DNA of 64,000 bases from assembly GCA_007115705.1 (NCBI GenBank), contig QXEO01000411.1, forward strand, positions 3,327,918 through 3,391,917, in the 5' to 3' direction. A program made the position numbers and the translations under genes. Below the pieces are notes generated by a model. The model was not told the origin of the DNA. It searched no databases and worked only from the letters and a program-made list of their open reading frames with translations. Source of the DNA: Dactylis glomerata. Its lineage: Eukaryota > Streptophyta > Magnoliopsida > Poales > Poaceae. Positions 1 to 10,479 of the stretch are shown here, in pieces. How positions within the stretch are numbered: position 1 is the first letter of the stretch; every line of letters starts with the position of its first letter.

Positions 1-2813
1 TCAGTGCTCCTCTTGAGCCGGAACAAGCTTCTGGCTTGAGCGGCGACCCGCAGGTTACCAAGCCCGCTGCCCCTGCTACCTCCGACATTCCCTCTGCTAG
101 TCACACGACCTCACCGGCGCCGGCATCTTCGCCTGCGCCCGACAAGACCACCTCCCCAGCGAAGGACGCCCCTCCGCCGGCACAAGACACCTCTGCCCCC
201 GACGTCCACATGGACTCGGGGGCTCAACAGGAACCTCCGGCTCCTGATGTCCACATGGACACAGGAGCCCACCAAGAAGCACCAGACTCCGGCGCGCCCA
301 CTAGCGACGCCGGCACAACTGACGACGCCGGCGCAAGCGACAAGAGCGCCGGCACAGACATCAAGGGCAAAGGCCCTTTAGTGCCGGAAGTCCGGACTTT
401 TCCGGATCCTGCTCCCGCTGGCCAAGAAGCACCGGCCGCGCCGGAACAGCCCGCACCCGAGACTCCAGCACCGGCCAAGACCACTGCACCGGCCAAGTCC
501 ACTGCACCGGCCAAGTCCACTGCCCCGGCCAAGTCCAGCACGTTGAAGATTCAGCCGGCCAAGTCCGGCACACCATCTGCCGCAACTGCTCCTCCTAAGG
601 CAGCGTCCGGGACCAGCTCTGCTCTGGCCCTGCATCTTGGCAGGGCAGCAGCCCGGCCGGGGTACCGGAAAAGCTTCTTCGACACCCCAGAACTCGAGGG
701 CCTCGTCCCTCTTGCGACGAAAAGTGACGAGAGCCTCGGTTCTCTTAAGGAGCAGTGCATCAAGTGGAACGACGCCAGCAACATGGACACTGCGGACTCA
801 AGGAGCAAGAAGCTGGCCGAAGCCAAGACCAGTGGCGACCCAAGCGACTTCCTGGCAGCGAAGCCCATACCGATCGCCAGCGAGCTCCTCAGCATCCAGC
901 AAAGACTTCACAAGTTGGCCTCTGCCACCAACGTAAGTCCTCTCTATTTACACCCATATCCCCAGTCCCCGAAAATGTCGGCTGTCTGGGATATGGACAT
1001 CCGGGATTTTCTCATAGTCTTTTAGCTAGCTTCTTTTGAATTAACTGCCGGCATATGAGCTCGATCCGAGCTTCAAATCCTAGTCACCGAGAGCCGGGAT
1101 AGGTGCGCAGCACCTGTGCCGGGTCTTTAACAATTTCACATCTCTATTATCTTTCAAATCCTTTTGACCGGGATATAAGCTCGATTCGAGCTTCAAATCC
1201 TAGTCACCGAGAGCCGGGATAGGTGCGCAGCACCTGTGCCGGGTCTTTAAAAGAATGATCACTTGATAAAATCTTCACTTTAATTATCATGTCAAATTTC
1301 TCTGCTGACATTTCAAATCCCGGCATTTTTGCAGCTCATGAACAACACCCGGGCCAACATGTTCCATGACTTGGTGTGCGAGCATCGGAAGCTTTCCGAC
1401 GCACACAGCAAGCTTCAGCTGGAGCTGTCCCTGAAAGGTAATCTTTGCCGACATACTGCTGTATGCCGGATATCTTTCCTCTCTTTACTTTGCAATGCTT
1501 ACTCTTGCCGACACGTAACCTTGTGCCGACATTCTTCAGCTGGTGCCGAAGCGCAAGTCACCGAGCTTCTCAAGAGGGTGAAAGAGCTTACTGGTATGCC
1601 GGATCCTGCTGTTACCCGGATAGCTACTTTATACTTCAAATCCTTTACTCTTTGTCACTGTTTTCTTTCTTCAAATCCTTTTAACTTGAAATCTTTGCAG
1701 ATGAGAAGGCTGCACTGGAGGCACGCCACCAGGATTGTGTGTCCTCGGTGGATGTGGCCAAGCAACTGGACGACCGGGATGCCGGTCACAAGGCCGAGGT
1801 AGAGCAGTTGAAGGGCCGGATCACCGAGCTGCTGGACGAAAAGGAACAGAGGGAGGGCCTACTGAAGAAAACCCATACCCTGCTTGTTACCTCCGAGACT
1901 GATGCCGCCAACGCCCACGCTGAACTGGATAGCCTGAAGGAGCAGGCCACCAAATGGGAGGTTACAGTTGCACAGCTGAATGCCGACCTTGCTCGTAAGC
2001 TTCAAGTCCTTTCCCCTTTTATCCTTTCCGACATAGTGTAATCTTTTTCGGCATAGCATCTATGCCGACATATTTTCCTTTTGCTAACATTGTTTCTATT
2101 CTGCAGGCATGTTTCCCGCTTCCGTCGCTGACGTTGAGAGGGCTTTGCAGTTGGATCGAGAAAACCGGGGTGTTCCGGTTGACTCGCCCAACTGGGACAT
2201 GTCGGAGCAGCTGCTGGCCCTGCAGTCCCGGAAGGAGGCCATGACCCTTTACACTGAAGAGCTCTTCTACGGCGCCCAGGAGGCATTCTCTGCCCTCTGG
2301 CCAGGACAAAGGACTCCCACTGACCCGGTTGACCTCGGCAACGACCTGCAGCTTGCCAAGGTTCGCCTCCGGGAGTGGCGAGATTCCGGCGCGAGGGTTG
2401 GAGCCGACGAAGCCCTCAGCTACTTCTTGTCTTGGTATGAAAAGGCAGACTTGGAGACTTTGCGCACCGTGCGCGAAGGATCCATCTGGACCACGGATCC
2501 GGATCATATCCGTCGCCGCAAGGAGTTGGCCCATAGTTATGTGGACTATGCCGACACCGACAAATTCGTCCGGGACATCCGCGAGCCGGAGAAGAATGAC
2601 GATGCCGGGACATCTGCCGCTGCTGAGGGTTCCGACTCCAGCCAAGATGAAGATGAAGCTGAGGAAGCCGACACTGAAGCTCCGGAACAGGCATCTGCCC
2701 CGGGCGGAGGTGATGGCTCCATTCCACCTGCTGGGTCCGGCACACCTGAAGCCGACACTTCCACTGCTACCGCTCCACCTGCCGGCGGCTCTGCTTCTGC
2801 CACTGCTCCTTGA
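1..2813 (+). CDS. Antisense additional ORF (aORF) of E1, spliced, 5' end missing
   Basis: The gene runs opposite to E1 gag-pol and converges on it. Exons proposed from GT-AG borders are 1-932, 1335-1437, 1540-1593, 1701-1994 and 2107-2813, ending in TGA. The first exon encodes a Pro/Ala/Thr/Ser-rich segment with PAKSTA-type repeats near 460-560, then a charged region. Middle exons look like coiled coil (Leu/Glu/Lys-rich). The last exon holds a helical part containing SWYEKADLETLR and an acidic Glu/Asp-rich tail. The Transposase_28-type N-terminal domain visible in the E4 counterpart would lie left of the window. Function is unknown. It is a transposon gene, not a host gene. Exon borders are inferred by eye. 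Confidence 0.62.
1047..1252 (+). repeat. 120-bp tandem duplication with hairpin, in aORF intron 1
   Basis: Two copies of a unit offset by 120 bp (about 1057-1131 and 1177-1251) are nearly identical. Each holds the inverted repeat AGGTGC-GCA-GCACCT and a CTGTGCCGGG tail. The unit lies wholly in the first intron of the antisense ORF. Confidence 0.85.
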
Positions 2814-3464
2814 CTTTGGAGCATAAAAACTTTAAGTTTTATCAGATCCCCGGTATGCCGGGTGCAGATGTAATATACACATTTAATTTCCTTAGGTTTG
2901 CTTCCTGAACAAGTTTTATCTTGGTTTGCTTGTTACTAATGCCGGATCATCTTTTGGCTAAGTCACCGAGTTGTTTTCCTGTTTCCTCAATTTCACAACC
3001 TTGGCTACTTGTCTACCTTAATTGGCTTTCGACGTATGAGTCTCAAGGTTGCTTCCTCGAACATACAGTACTTTAACTTTGAGACTTAGACTTCAAATCA
3101 TCCGACACTTTAAATTTTAACTTTAGCTTTAACGAAAATGTCGGTTCGCTTGCTTTGTATTTCCTTAGCCGTTTTCCATGTGTAGACAATCTCCGGCATC
3201 TACTCTTGCTAGCCATGAAGCCGGGTTTCGGACAGCAGCTGAGTCGAAGAGTGGCCTTTGATGCCGACACATTACTAGGCCGACATAGGAAACATTCAAA
3301 TAAAGCCAGCCGGCATATAACAAAAAACTGTAAATAAACCACAAATATACCTCGGAGCTAGTTACCCGGCTTCTTCGGGATGCCGGTATTTCATTCATTA
3401 GTCTTGTGCCGGCACAACACGCCGGCATACAAAGGAAAATATGGAAATACATACATTGTGTTGC
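2814..3464. other. Convergent intergenic stretch of E1
   Basis: These 651 bp separate the stop of the antisense ORF (2811-2813) from the stop of pol (3465-3467, minus strand). The 3' ends of two convergent transcripts must meet or overlap here. A possible polyadenylation hexamer AATAAA occurs near 3299 on the plus strand. I see no credible ORF; short open frames here are fragments. Confidence 0.6.
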
Positions 3465-6400
3465 TCAGGAGTAAAAGGGGCGCAGTAGAGCTATGTTCCA
3501 TGGCCTCTTGGTTTCTTCTCCGGACCTGTCCACCTTATTCTTCTTGGGGTCCTGCGCATCTATAAGATAATAGGCATCATTGTGCAGAGCTCTGCTCACA
3601 ATGAATGGCCCCTCCCATGGAGGAGTTAACTTATGCCGGCCTTCTGTTCCTTGCTTTAGCCGGAGTACTAGATCTCCCTCTTGAAATCTCCTTGGATTTA
3701 CCTTCTGCGCATGATAGCGTCTGAGGTTCTGCTGATATACTGCTGTTCTTGACAGAGTTATTTCCCTTGCTTCCTCTAGCAGATCAACATCATTTTCTCT
3801 GGCTTCTTTAGCCTCTTCCTCAGTATATAGCACTATTCTTGGTGCATCATGTATTACATCTGTTGGAAGCACAGCTTCTGCTCCATACACCAGGAAAAAT
3901 GGTGTGTAGCCTGTTGATCTATTCGGAGTTGTTCTTAAACTCCACAGCACTGCTGGCAGCTCATCTAGCCAACATCCCGGAGTTTTCTCCAGGGGCTCTA
4001 TCAGCCGGGGTTTTATGCCGGATAATACTAGCCCATTCGATCTCTCTACTTGGCCATTGGCACAAGGGTGGGCAACCGACGCAACGTCCAGCCGGATTCC
4101 CACCTCCTCACAAAATCTGGCAAATGGCCCTTGGGCAAAGTTTGACCCATTGTCAGTGATGATGCTATGAGGAACACCATATCTCAAGATTATATCCTTT
4201 AAGAATTTCACTGCTGTGTGACCATCACACTTGCTTATGGGCTTCACTTCAATCCACTTGGTGAACTTGTCCACCATGACCAGGATATGGGTCATTTTCC
4301 CTCTGGCCGGCTTAAAAGCCCCGACCATATCCAGGCCCCAAACAGCAAAGGGCCAGGTTATTGGGATAGTTTTCAGGGCAGATGCCGGCTGATGAATCTG
4401 GTGGGCATATCTTTGACACCCATTACATTTCCGGACCAAGTTTTCTGCCTCTTGCAGTGCCGTTGGCCAATAGAAGCCATGCCGGAATACCTTTGCCACC
4501 AATGCCCTGGACGAAGCATGGTGACCACACTCCCCCTGGTGAATTTCCCGGAGCATCTCCAGACCCTCCGCAGCTTCGACACATCTCTGCAATACCCCGG
4601 TGGTACTTCTCTTGTATATTTCTTTGTTGATGATGGTATACGCTTTGGATCTCCTTATAACCCGGCGGGCCTCGGTTTCATCCGCCGGCACTTGACCATC
4701 CACCATGAAGTTCATGATAGGACGTGCCCATGAGGGCACTTCCCTGACAGTGAACACTGCCTGATCTATTTCCATCATTTCGACCGACACATAATCGATC
4801 TCCATGGGCTGCGAAGTCCCCGGGACTGAAGAATCAGTCCCCGGGTATGCCGGAGCAGTCCCCGGGTATACCGGCACAACCTCTTGGCACATTTTACCCT
4901 TGCCTTTAGTTTTGCTCCGGAATACTGTACTAACAGCATATGCCGGCCCAGTCCCCGGGACTGAGGAAACAGTCCCCGGGTTATCCGTCCTGGCTCCGGC
5001 ATCTATCTCCATTGGAACTGCTTCGTCTGGACCTGGCGGGACATAAATGGAGGATGACTCCGGCGAGGGTTTGATCGATGGCTTCCTCAGATGCTCCAGC
5101 GAAATGCCGGGTGGGATTGAATCTCGGGAAGATCCCAGCTTGGATAATGCATCGGCTGCATCGTTCTGAGCCCGGAGAACGTGCCGGAACTCACAACCTT
5201 CAAAGTAACCACTTAACTGCTGCACCAGGAAACGGTATGATGCCATGTTAGCATCATGCGCGTCCCATATGCCGGAACACTGCTGAATCACCAAGTCAGA
5301 ATCCCCGAAGCACATAATCCGGCGAATTCCTATGTCCTTAGACACCTTCAGGCCATGCACAAGTGCCTCATATTCCGCCACATTATTTGATGCTGCAAAG
5401 TGAATCTGCAGGACGTATCTCAGCTGGTCATTCTTTGGTGAACTGAGAACTATGCCGGCACCCAAGCCATGGATTGTCTTGGACCCATCGAAATGCATCC
5501 TCCAATAATTGGCATCTGGCAATGGTGGCTCATACTGTATCTCGGCCCAGTCAATAAAGAAATCAGCCAAGACCTGGGACTTGATTGTATCCCTCTTATC
5601 GTACTGCGGTGTATATGGTGAAAGCTCTATTGCCCACTTTGCTATCCGGCCGCTGGCATCTTTGTTGCCTATAATTTCCGAGATAGGGGCCTCGGCCACT
5701 ACCCGGATTGGATGCTCTTGGAAGTAATGCTTGAGCTTCTTGGCCGCCATATAGACACCATAGGTCATCTTCTGATAGTGGGGGTAATTTTGCTTTGAGG
5801 TGGAGAGGACTTCACTCAGATAATATACCGGCCGTTGCACGGTTTTGCCTCCTTCCTCTCGCTCTACTACCACCACAGTACTGACAACTCGGTTGGTTGC
5901 CGCTATATAGAGCAACATTGGCTCCCGGGGCATCGGAGACGCTAATACCGGCGCTATTGACAACAATTGTTTCAATTCCTTGAAAGCTGCATCTGCTTGC
6001 GTTGTCCAGACAAATGTGTCGGACTTTTTCATCAACTGATATAACGGCAGGGCTTTCTCTCCCAGCCGGCTTATGAAACGGCTCAGGGATGCGAGGCACC
6101 CAGTGAACTTCTGTACTTCCCTCAAATCTGTCGGCGGCTTCATCCTTTCTATGGCACGAATCTTGCCGGGATTCACCTCAATACCCCGGCTGGAAACAAG
6201 GAAACCGAGCAACTTGCCCGCCGGCACACCAAAGGTGCACTTAGCCGGATTCAACTTCATCCGGAATCTCCTCAGGTTCCCAAAGGTTTCCCGGAGATCA
6301 TCTATGAGAGTCTTGCTCTCCTTGGTTTTTATGACGATATCATCGACATATACCTGCACATTTTTATCTATCTGATCGTGCAAACACTTTTGCATACACC

Positions 6401-6950
6401 TTTGGTAAGTTGCGCCGGCATTTCTTAAACCGAACGGCATAGTGAGATAGCAATAAGCCCCGTACGGGGTAATAAAGGATGTCTTTATTTGATCTGGCTC
6501 AAACAAGGGGATCTGGTGGAAACCAGAATAGGCGTCTACAAATGATAACAGTTCACATCCGGCTGTGGAATCAATCACTTGATCGATCCGAGGCAGCGGG
6601 AATGGATCTTTAGGACATGCCTTGTTCAAGTTGGTGTAGTCAACACACATCCGCCATACTTTCACTATGACGGGCTCATCTTTCTTCTTTTCCACCAAAA
6701 CCGGATTAGACACCCAATCCGGATGAAGTACTTCCTTGATAAAGCCAGAGGCTAAGAGCCTGGCCACTTCCTCCCATATGGCTTTCCTTCTATCGCCGGC
6801 ATTCCGCCGGAGCGGCTGCTTCACTGGCTTAGCATCGGGTCTCACGTGCAATGCGTGCTCAGCCAGCTCCCTCGGCACACCTTGCAGGTCCGAAGTAGAC
6901 CATGCAAAGATATCCCGATTCTCACGGAGGAAGCTGATGAGTTCGCTTTC
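3465..6950 (-). CDS. E1 pol: reverse transcriptase, RNase H, integrase
   Basis: The frame is open from just after the TAG at 6951-6953 to the stop at 3465-3467. In order: a RT domain with YVDDIV catalytic box and MPFGLRNAGATYQ; a Ty3-type RNase H, followed by a second plant-type RNase H-like segment (HFDGSKT, AEYEALVHGL, DSDLVIQQ) as is usual in Tat elements; a linker with PGT repeats; and an integrase with the zinc-binding H-H-C-C region (GHHASS ... CNGCQ), then the DDE core (LDMVG, ITDNGSNF, catalytic E following). It ends near LRPFYS. The frame is the same as that of gag, so the two parts are one polyprotein interrupted by one stop. Product: enzymes that copy element RNA into DNA and insert it into the chromosome. 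Confidence 0.93.
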   Translation of the reverse strand, partial: ESELISFLRENRDIFAWSTSDLQGVPRELAEHALHVRPDAKPVKQPLRRNAGDRRKAIWEEVARLLASGFIKEVLHPDWVSNPVLVEKKKDEPVIVKVWRMCVDYTNLNKACPKDPFPLPRIDQVIDSTAGCELLSFVDAYSGFHQIPLFEPDQIKTSFITPYGAYCYLTMPFGLRNAGATYQRCMQKCLHDQIDKNVQVYVDDIVIKTKESKTLIDDLRETFGNLRRFRMKLNPAKCTFGVPAGKLLGFLVSSRGIEVNPGKIRAIERMKPPTDLREVQKFTGCLASLSRFISRLGEKALPLYQLMKKSDTFVWTTQADAAFKELKQLLSIAPVLASPMPREPMLLYIAATNRVVSTVVVVEREEGGKTVQRPVYYLSEVLSTSKQNYPHYQKMTYGVYMAAKKLKHYFQEHPIRVVAEAPISEIIGNKDASGRIAKWAIELSPYTPQYDKRDTIKSQVLADFFIDWAEIQYEPPLPDANYWRMHFDGSKTIHGLGAGIVLSSPKNDQLRYVLQIHFAASNNVAEYEALVHGLKVSKDIGIRRIMCFGDSDLVIQQCSGIWDAHDANMASYRFLVQQLSGYFEGCEFRHVLRAQNDAADALSKLGSSRDSIPPGISLEHLRKPSIKPSPESSSIYVPPGPDEAVPMEIDAGARTDNPGTVSSVPGTGPAYAVSTVFRSKTKGKGKMCQEVVPVYPGTAPAYPGTDSSVPGTSQPMEIDYVSVEMMEIDQAVFTVREVPSWARPIMNFMVDGQVPADETEARRVIRRSKAYTIINKEIYKRSTTGVLQRCVEAAEGLEMLREIHQGECGHHASSRALVAKVFRHGFYWPTALQEAENLVRKCNGCQRYAHQIHQPASALKTIPITWPFAVWGLDMVGAFKPARGKMTHILVMVDKFTKWIEVKPISKCDGHTAVKFLKDIILRYGVPHSIITDNGSNFAQGPFARFCEEVGIRLDVASVAHPCANGQVERSNGLVLSGIKPRLIEPLEKTPGCWLDELPAVLWSLRTTPNRSTGYTPFFLVYGAEAVLPTDVIHDAPRIVLYTEEEAKEARENDVDLLEEAREITLSRTAVYQQNLRRYHAQKVNPRRFQEGDLVLRLKQGTEGRHKLTPPWEGPFIVSRALHNDAYYLIDAQDPKKNKVDRSGEETKRPWNIALLRPFYS
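4812..4990 (-). repeat. Repeated AGTCCCCGGG units in the RNase H-integrase linker
   Basis: The decamer AGTCCCCGGG occurs at least five times over about 170 bp, interspersed with related CCGG-rich units. In protein it gives repeated PGT motifs (YPGTAPAYPGT, SVPGT). It keeps the pol frame, so it is a tolerated insertion between the RNase H-like domain and integrase. Confidence 0.75.
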
Positions 6951-9900
6951 CTATTTGGGATCCAAACTTGCCCCAACCAGGGCATGGCGCTCCGGGAAAG
7001 CTTCATCCAGCGGCACCTTTTTGACTTCCTTGCCTACTTGAAAAGAAGCACTGCCGCCGGGATTTGTCAGGCCCGGCATATATTTGCCGACCACGACCGT
7101 TTCAGCAATCTCCACTGCTCGCTTGAGCCTCTTCCTCTCCTCTGCAATGATCAGAGTCTCGGCCAGATTGGATCCGGCGGTGGCACATGCCATCGAACGC
7201 TTGTAATCACCAATGATGGTGATCACTCCTTTGGGTCCCGGCATCTTCATCTTCAGATACGCCACATGCGTAGAGGCCATGAATTTTGCCAGTGCCGGTC
7301 TACCCAGCAAAGCATGGTAGGGGCTCTCCAGATCAACCACCTCGAACATGAGGTTTTCCACCCTGCAGTTATCCCGGCTGCCAAACATGACATCCATCCG
7401 GATCTTGCCCATCGGCGCACACGAAAGTCCCGGCACAATGCCGTGGAACGTGGTCTTGCTTGGTTCCAGCATATTTTCCTTGATTCCCAGCTTCTCCATC
7501 GTATCCCGATACATGATGTTGATGCTGCTTCCATTATCAATGAGGACCTTGCTGAATCTTACGTTATTAGCCGGCCCGACGAATGTCGGATCCATCACCA
7601 GAGCATATCCGCCGGGATTTGGCATGATCCGGGGATGATCTGCCCTGTCCCAACCAACAGCCTGGTCAGACCAGTACATCAGCTTTGGCACAGCCGACAT
7701 AACGGCATTCACCTCCAGACTCCGCCGGTACAAGCTCTGCTTGTCTGTTCTCTCGGTCTCAAAGACCATATAGCTCTGATCATACTCCTTGTACTCATTC
7801 CGGCCCACTCCTGGGCCTCCGGCGTTATATTCCGGATTATAGCTCTGGTCAACTTGATTTACGCCGGCATTTCCGGCGTTGCTCTGATTCCCAGGATTAC
7901 CCGGCCTAGGTGGGACTGCAATTGTATTAGCACCTGTCAACGGCGATGGAGCTGCCGGGACAGAGGGTCTAGCCGGTCCCCAGGGACCTGCACGACCTGC
8001 CAATATGTCGTCCAGCCACGAACAGTTCCTTGTCAAATGGTTTGCCGGCTTTCCCGGCTGGAATGTGTGAAACACACAAGGCTTGTCCATGGCAAGACCC
8101 ACAGTATACTTCGGCCACTGCTTCTTCTGGCCGGTGGCTCCGCCGGCATTCTTGTTGGTCCAGACATTCTTCTTCTGGAACGGCTGTGCTTGCTGCTGCG
8201 GCTGCTGCTGATAGTTCTCATATCTCGGACGCTGGCTACTGCCGGCGCCCCCTTGCTCTTCCTCCACAGCTGCAACTTGTGCTGCTCCGTACCGATAATC
8301 CGACCGCTCATCTCTCCTCTTATTCCGGTTATCCGGGCGATAGTATTGCCCTGGTCTCCCGGCATTGCTGGTGTTCCCCTGGGTTTGCCCCTGTCCTTGT
8401 GAATCGAGACTGGGCTGCTTGGGATCTCCCAGAGCATAACTATCAGCGATCTTGATTGTTTCGGCCAGCGTGGCCGGCATTTGCCTCTGAAGCTTTTGCC
8501 ACAGCATGGTGCCATGCTGGCACCCATGAGCGAACCACATGATGGCCTGCTGCTCATTGATTCCTTCGCAGGAATTGCGCAACGTGCACCACCTGGTCAG
8601 ATAGTCACGGTCAGTCTCATTCACTCCTTGCCGGCAGTTAGCCAGCTGCTGCGGACGGTTGGGCCTCTTGTATGTACTGGTAAAGTTCGACACAAACTGC
8701 TCTTCGAAATCAATCCAGCCGTTGATACTCCCGGCCGGCAAATTATTCAGCCATATCCTGGCTGGACCTTCCAACATCTGCAGCACATATCGTACCGCCC
8801 ATCTGAGGTTTCCTCCGGCGATGTTCAACGCTGTGGAGTAATCCTCCAACCAATCTTCCGGCTTCGTACTGCCATTATATGTCCTCGCGCCACGCGCGAG
8901 CTGGAAGAAGTAAGGCACCGGCTCCCCCATAATCCGGGGTCCGAAACACATAGGGCCCGGAGCTCCTTGTCTCTCCACCAACTCTGATTGGTGGAGCTTG
9001 TCCAGCTTGAAACGTGCATCATTGGCTTCCAAGGACCGAGGTCCAAGCCGGGATGCTATTGGGCCGGCGATCATCTGCTGCTGCTGCTCCGGCTGATGCT
9101 GCTCACTATGCCGGCCTTGCTGATGCTGCTGCTGATATCCCGCCCTGGCAAGGGCGGAATTGCCGTCATCCTCTCGGTGTCCCGGATGGCCTGCACCCTG
9201 CTGCTGCGCTGCACCTCCGGCGCCCTGTTGCTGACGCCGGACTGCACTGTTACTCCGGCCACCACCGGCCGCTGCTGCTTCATGTCCGGCCGGCATACTC
9301 TGGCCGGGCTTCTTGCTGCCGACATACTTGTCAGCTTGGCCGACATTCTTCTGCACCACCGCCTGCTTTCCGGCGGCAGCCGGATCGTACACCTGGATCT
9401 GCTTGTCCCGGCGGCCAGAGGTCACACTTCCGGCACGCCGGGCGCTAGGATGCGGGGACGAGGCTTGGCCCCTCGACCTCGCACCGGCACCTCCCGCCGA
9501 CACAATGTACTGGGATGCCCCGGCACCTGGGTTTGCCTTCTTAAAGGCCTCCTGCTGCTTTGTAGCTTCAGACAAAAGTTGGTTAAGCCGGGCTTGCTGC
9601 TCACGCAGTGCTTCGCCGGATAAACAAGATAAATCCTTAGCTACCTCGGCCGCTGCTCTAAGGTTCTTTACTGGCGAACTATAGACTACCTTAGGCACAG
9701 TACTAGTTGCAGTATGACTCCTATCTCTAGCATCTTTTCCTATCTCAGCATTAAGATTTCTGCCTCTAGTTCTAACCTCTTCTATCCGGCTAGGCCGGAT
9801 TACTACAGGAGTAAAACCATGGGCTGCCTCATACTCACGGAGTTGCCGGTTAAACCGTTCGCGCTCCTGGTTCATGGCCAGGGCCTCGTCGACGAGGGCC

Positions 9901-10154
9901 TGACGAGATCCCTCCAGGACCTCCCTTGCCTGCTCCAGATCAACGCCGGATCGCACCGGCTCGAGAAGCCGGTCGATGATGGGAAGAAGAACCTCGCCCC
10001 TAGCCGGCACACCGGAAGTGCCGGCCAGGTTCTCCGCACGCTCCAACAGAGGACGCGCCGACCTCTTGACCTTCGGCGGCTCCGGAGGAGAAGCTCCGAC
10101 CGCTGCTGCTTTGCCGGCATCCTCCGCCGGCGGCACGGATGTGCCGGCCATCAT
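6951..10154 (-). CDS. E1 gag-protease
   Basis: I chose the ATG at 10154 (start MMAGTS) because the open frame runs further upstream into the LTR and primer site, which cannot be coding in the genomic RNA. The N-terminal part is Ala/Arg/Glu-rich; a Gln-rich stretch (near 9060-9150 and 8180-8230) precedes and follows the capsid-like Retrotrans_gag region (WLEDYSTALNIAGG, WIDFEEQFVSNFTSTYKRP). The C-terminal part is an aspartic protease with IDNGSSINI in place of the usual D-S/T-G, and the downstream LLGRPALAKFMA motif. The frame ends at TAG 6951-6953; the next codons continue directly into RT sequence in the same frame. Confidence 0.88.
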   Translation of the reverse strand: MMAGTSVPPAEDAGKAAAVGASPPEPPKVKRSARPLLERAENLAGTSGVPARGEVLLPIIDRLLEPVRSGVDLEQAREVLEGSRQALVDEALAMNQERERFNRQLREYEAAHGFTPVVIRPSRIEEVRTRGRNLNAEIGKDARDRSHTATSTVPKVVYSSPVKNLRAAAEVAKDLSCLSGEALREQQARLNQLLSEATKQQEAFKKANPGAGASQYIVSAGGAGARSRGQASSPHPSARRAGSVTSGRRDKQIQVYDPAAAGKQAVVQKNVGQADKYVGSKKPGQSMPAGHEAAAAGGGRSNSAVRRQQQGAGGAAQQQGAGHPGHREDDGNSALARAGYQQQHQQGRHSEQHQPEQQQQMIAGPIASRLGPRSLEANDARFKLDKLHQSELVERQGAPGPMCFGPRIMGEPVPYFFQLARGARTYNGSTKPEDWLEDYSTALNIAGGNLRWAVRYVLQMLEGPARIWLNNLPAGSINGWIDFEEQFVSNFTSTYKRPNRPQQLANCRQGVNETDRDYLTRWCTLRNSCEGINEQQAIMWFAHGCQHGTMLWQKLQRQMPATLAETIKIADSYALGDPKQPSLDSQGQGQTQGNTSNAGRPGQYYRPDNRNKRRDERSDYRYGAAQVAAVEEEQGGAGSSQRPRYENYQQQPQQQAQPFQKKNVWTNKNAGGATGQKKQWPKYTVGLAMDKPCVFHTFQPGKPANHLTRNCSWLDDILAGRAGPWGPARPSVPAAPSPLTGANTIAVPPRPGNPGNQSNAGNAGVNQVDQSYNPEYNAGGPGVGRNEYKEYDQSYMVFETERTDKQSLYRRSLEVNAVMSAVPKLMYWSDQAVGWDRADHPRIMPNPGGYALVMDPTFVGPANNVRFSKVLIDNGSSINIMYRDTMEKLGIKENMLEPSKTTFHGIVPGLSCAPMGKIRMDVMFGSRDNCRVENLMFEVVDLESPYHALLGRPALAKFMASTHVAYLKMKMPGPKGVITIIGDYKRSMACATAGSNLAETLIIAEERKRLKRAVEIAETVVVGKYMPGLTNPGGSASFQVGKEVKKVPLDEAFPERHALVGASLDPK

Positions 10155-10460
10155 CACCTCAGCTGACTCTACTGAGCGAGCGCTACGCCCAGCGTGAGCC
10201 AGCCGATGTGACAGAGGATCCGACGCCACCAGCACCTCCTTCCTGCAAATTCTCTCAGTCCCCACGTACACCTCGTGGGAACCGAAAGACATAATCCGGC
10301 CATCCCTGGGGAACGGCCGGCCACCGAGACAACCGGCGTTGTCACTGACGAAACTGAGCGAGCCTAGCCTCTGGACGAGGCCAGAGACCACGCGCACTCC
10401 CGAAGCTGCTATCACAGACCCCGTCCGAATGAACACTCCGCCCAGCATATCGATCTGATG

Positions 10461-10477
10461 CCCCACGGTGGGCGCCA
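10461..10477 (-). other. Primer binding site of E1
   Basis: On the minus strand TGGCGCCCACCGTGGGG begins three bases inside the end of the LTR. E4 carries the near-identical TGGCGCCGACCGTGGGG in the same place, supporting the assignment. I have not matched it to a specific tRNA. Confidence 0.8.
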
Positions 10478-10479
10478 AA

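Noticed and set aside
2019..2645. 208-codon minus-strand open frame
   Set aside because: Opposite to exons 4-5 of the antisense ORF of E1, crosses its intron, and shows no domain.
6846..8402. 518-codon plus-strand open frame
   Set aside because: It is an antisense shadow of E1 gag-protease/pol, which has clear domains on the minus strand; the plus-strand translation has no recognisable domain.
8481..9623. Further long plus-strand open frames
   Set aside because: Shadows of the GC-rich, Gln-coding gag of E1; composition explains their length.
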